Below are positions 31,506 to 31,525 of a stretch of 31,525 nucleotides of DNA, piece by piece. Under the pieces are notes generated by a model that was not told the DNA's origin, ran no database searches, and saw only the letters and a program-made list of their open reading frames with translations. A program made the translations under genes and the position numbers. Origin of the DNA: CAZVKN01 sp964627035 (lineage in GTDB: Bacteria > Electryoneota > AABM5-125-24 > Hatepunaeales > Hatepunaeaceae); NCBI GenBank assembly GCA_964627035.1, contig CAZVKN010000035.1, forward strand, positions 1-31,525, given 5' to 3'. Within the stretch, counting starts at the first letter, position 1, and each line of letters starts with the position of its first letter.

Positions 31506-31525
31506 TTTTCAGTATAGATTTTCAT

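Noticed and set aside
31380..31525. JUMPstart/ops element upstream of the polysaccharide genes
   Set aside because: No GGCGGTAGC-like sequence is present on either strand of this region.

Overview
The window comes from a Gram-negative bacterium. LolA and a Wza-type export protein imply an outer membrane. A short reading frame near the left edge looks like the end of a type IX secretion (T9SS) C-terminal sorting domain, which points to the FCB (Fibrobacteres-Chlorobi-Bacteroidetes) group or an allied candidate phylum. MenA suggests menaquinone respiration. I cannot name the genus or phylum. Apart from an AT-rich left edge, every recognisable gene is on the minus strand, so the text should be read from right to left for transcription.

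Layout from left to right. 1-720: an AT-rich foreign-looking ORF, a remnant of a T9SS sorting tail, and an inverted repeat. 723-3812: an octaheme HAO-family cytochrome and glutamine-dependent NAD synthetase. 3813-4143: an intergenic stretch with alternative hairpins, a dispersed repeat and the terminator of the ribosomal operon. 4144-8674: a tight housekeeping cluster, transcribed spoVG, tRNA-Gln, prs, rplY, pth, rpsF, ssb, rpsR, rplI. 8789-10707: ispE and a YbhN-type membrane protein. 10883-16378: a small membrane protein, lolA, ftsK, comB and gcvT. 16443-16915: a HicA/HicB-like toxin-antitoxin pair. 16987-21478: uvrA, a zinc-type CDF transporter, a small membrane protein and tRNA-Leu. 21509-24882: a probable four-gene operon transcribed DUF4438, HD, HAD, PPi-type phosphofructokinase. 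24944-25565: a HepT/MntA toxin-antitoxin pair whose toxin carries an in-frame stop. 25599-27832: a CPBP protease, menA and tadA. 27889-28037: a nested inverted-repeat element. 28122-31379: a Wzc-like tyrosine autokinase and a Wza-like exporter, the start of a polysaccharide locus that continues beyond the window.

Most of the window is ordinary core genome. The accessory signals are the two toxin-antitoxin modules, the T9SS tail remnant, two families of palindromic dispersed repeats plus a third short-period repeat, the tRNA genes embedded tightly between protein genes, and the atypical acidic tails of the ribosomal-operon proteins. TTG start codons are frequent: nadE, the 121-residue membrane protein, pfkA, the HAD gene, the DUF4438 gene and the wza-like gene. 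I did not find a clearly new multi-gene system. The least understood conserved unit is the DUF4438-HD-HAD-PFK operon.
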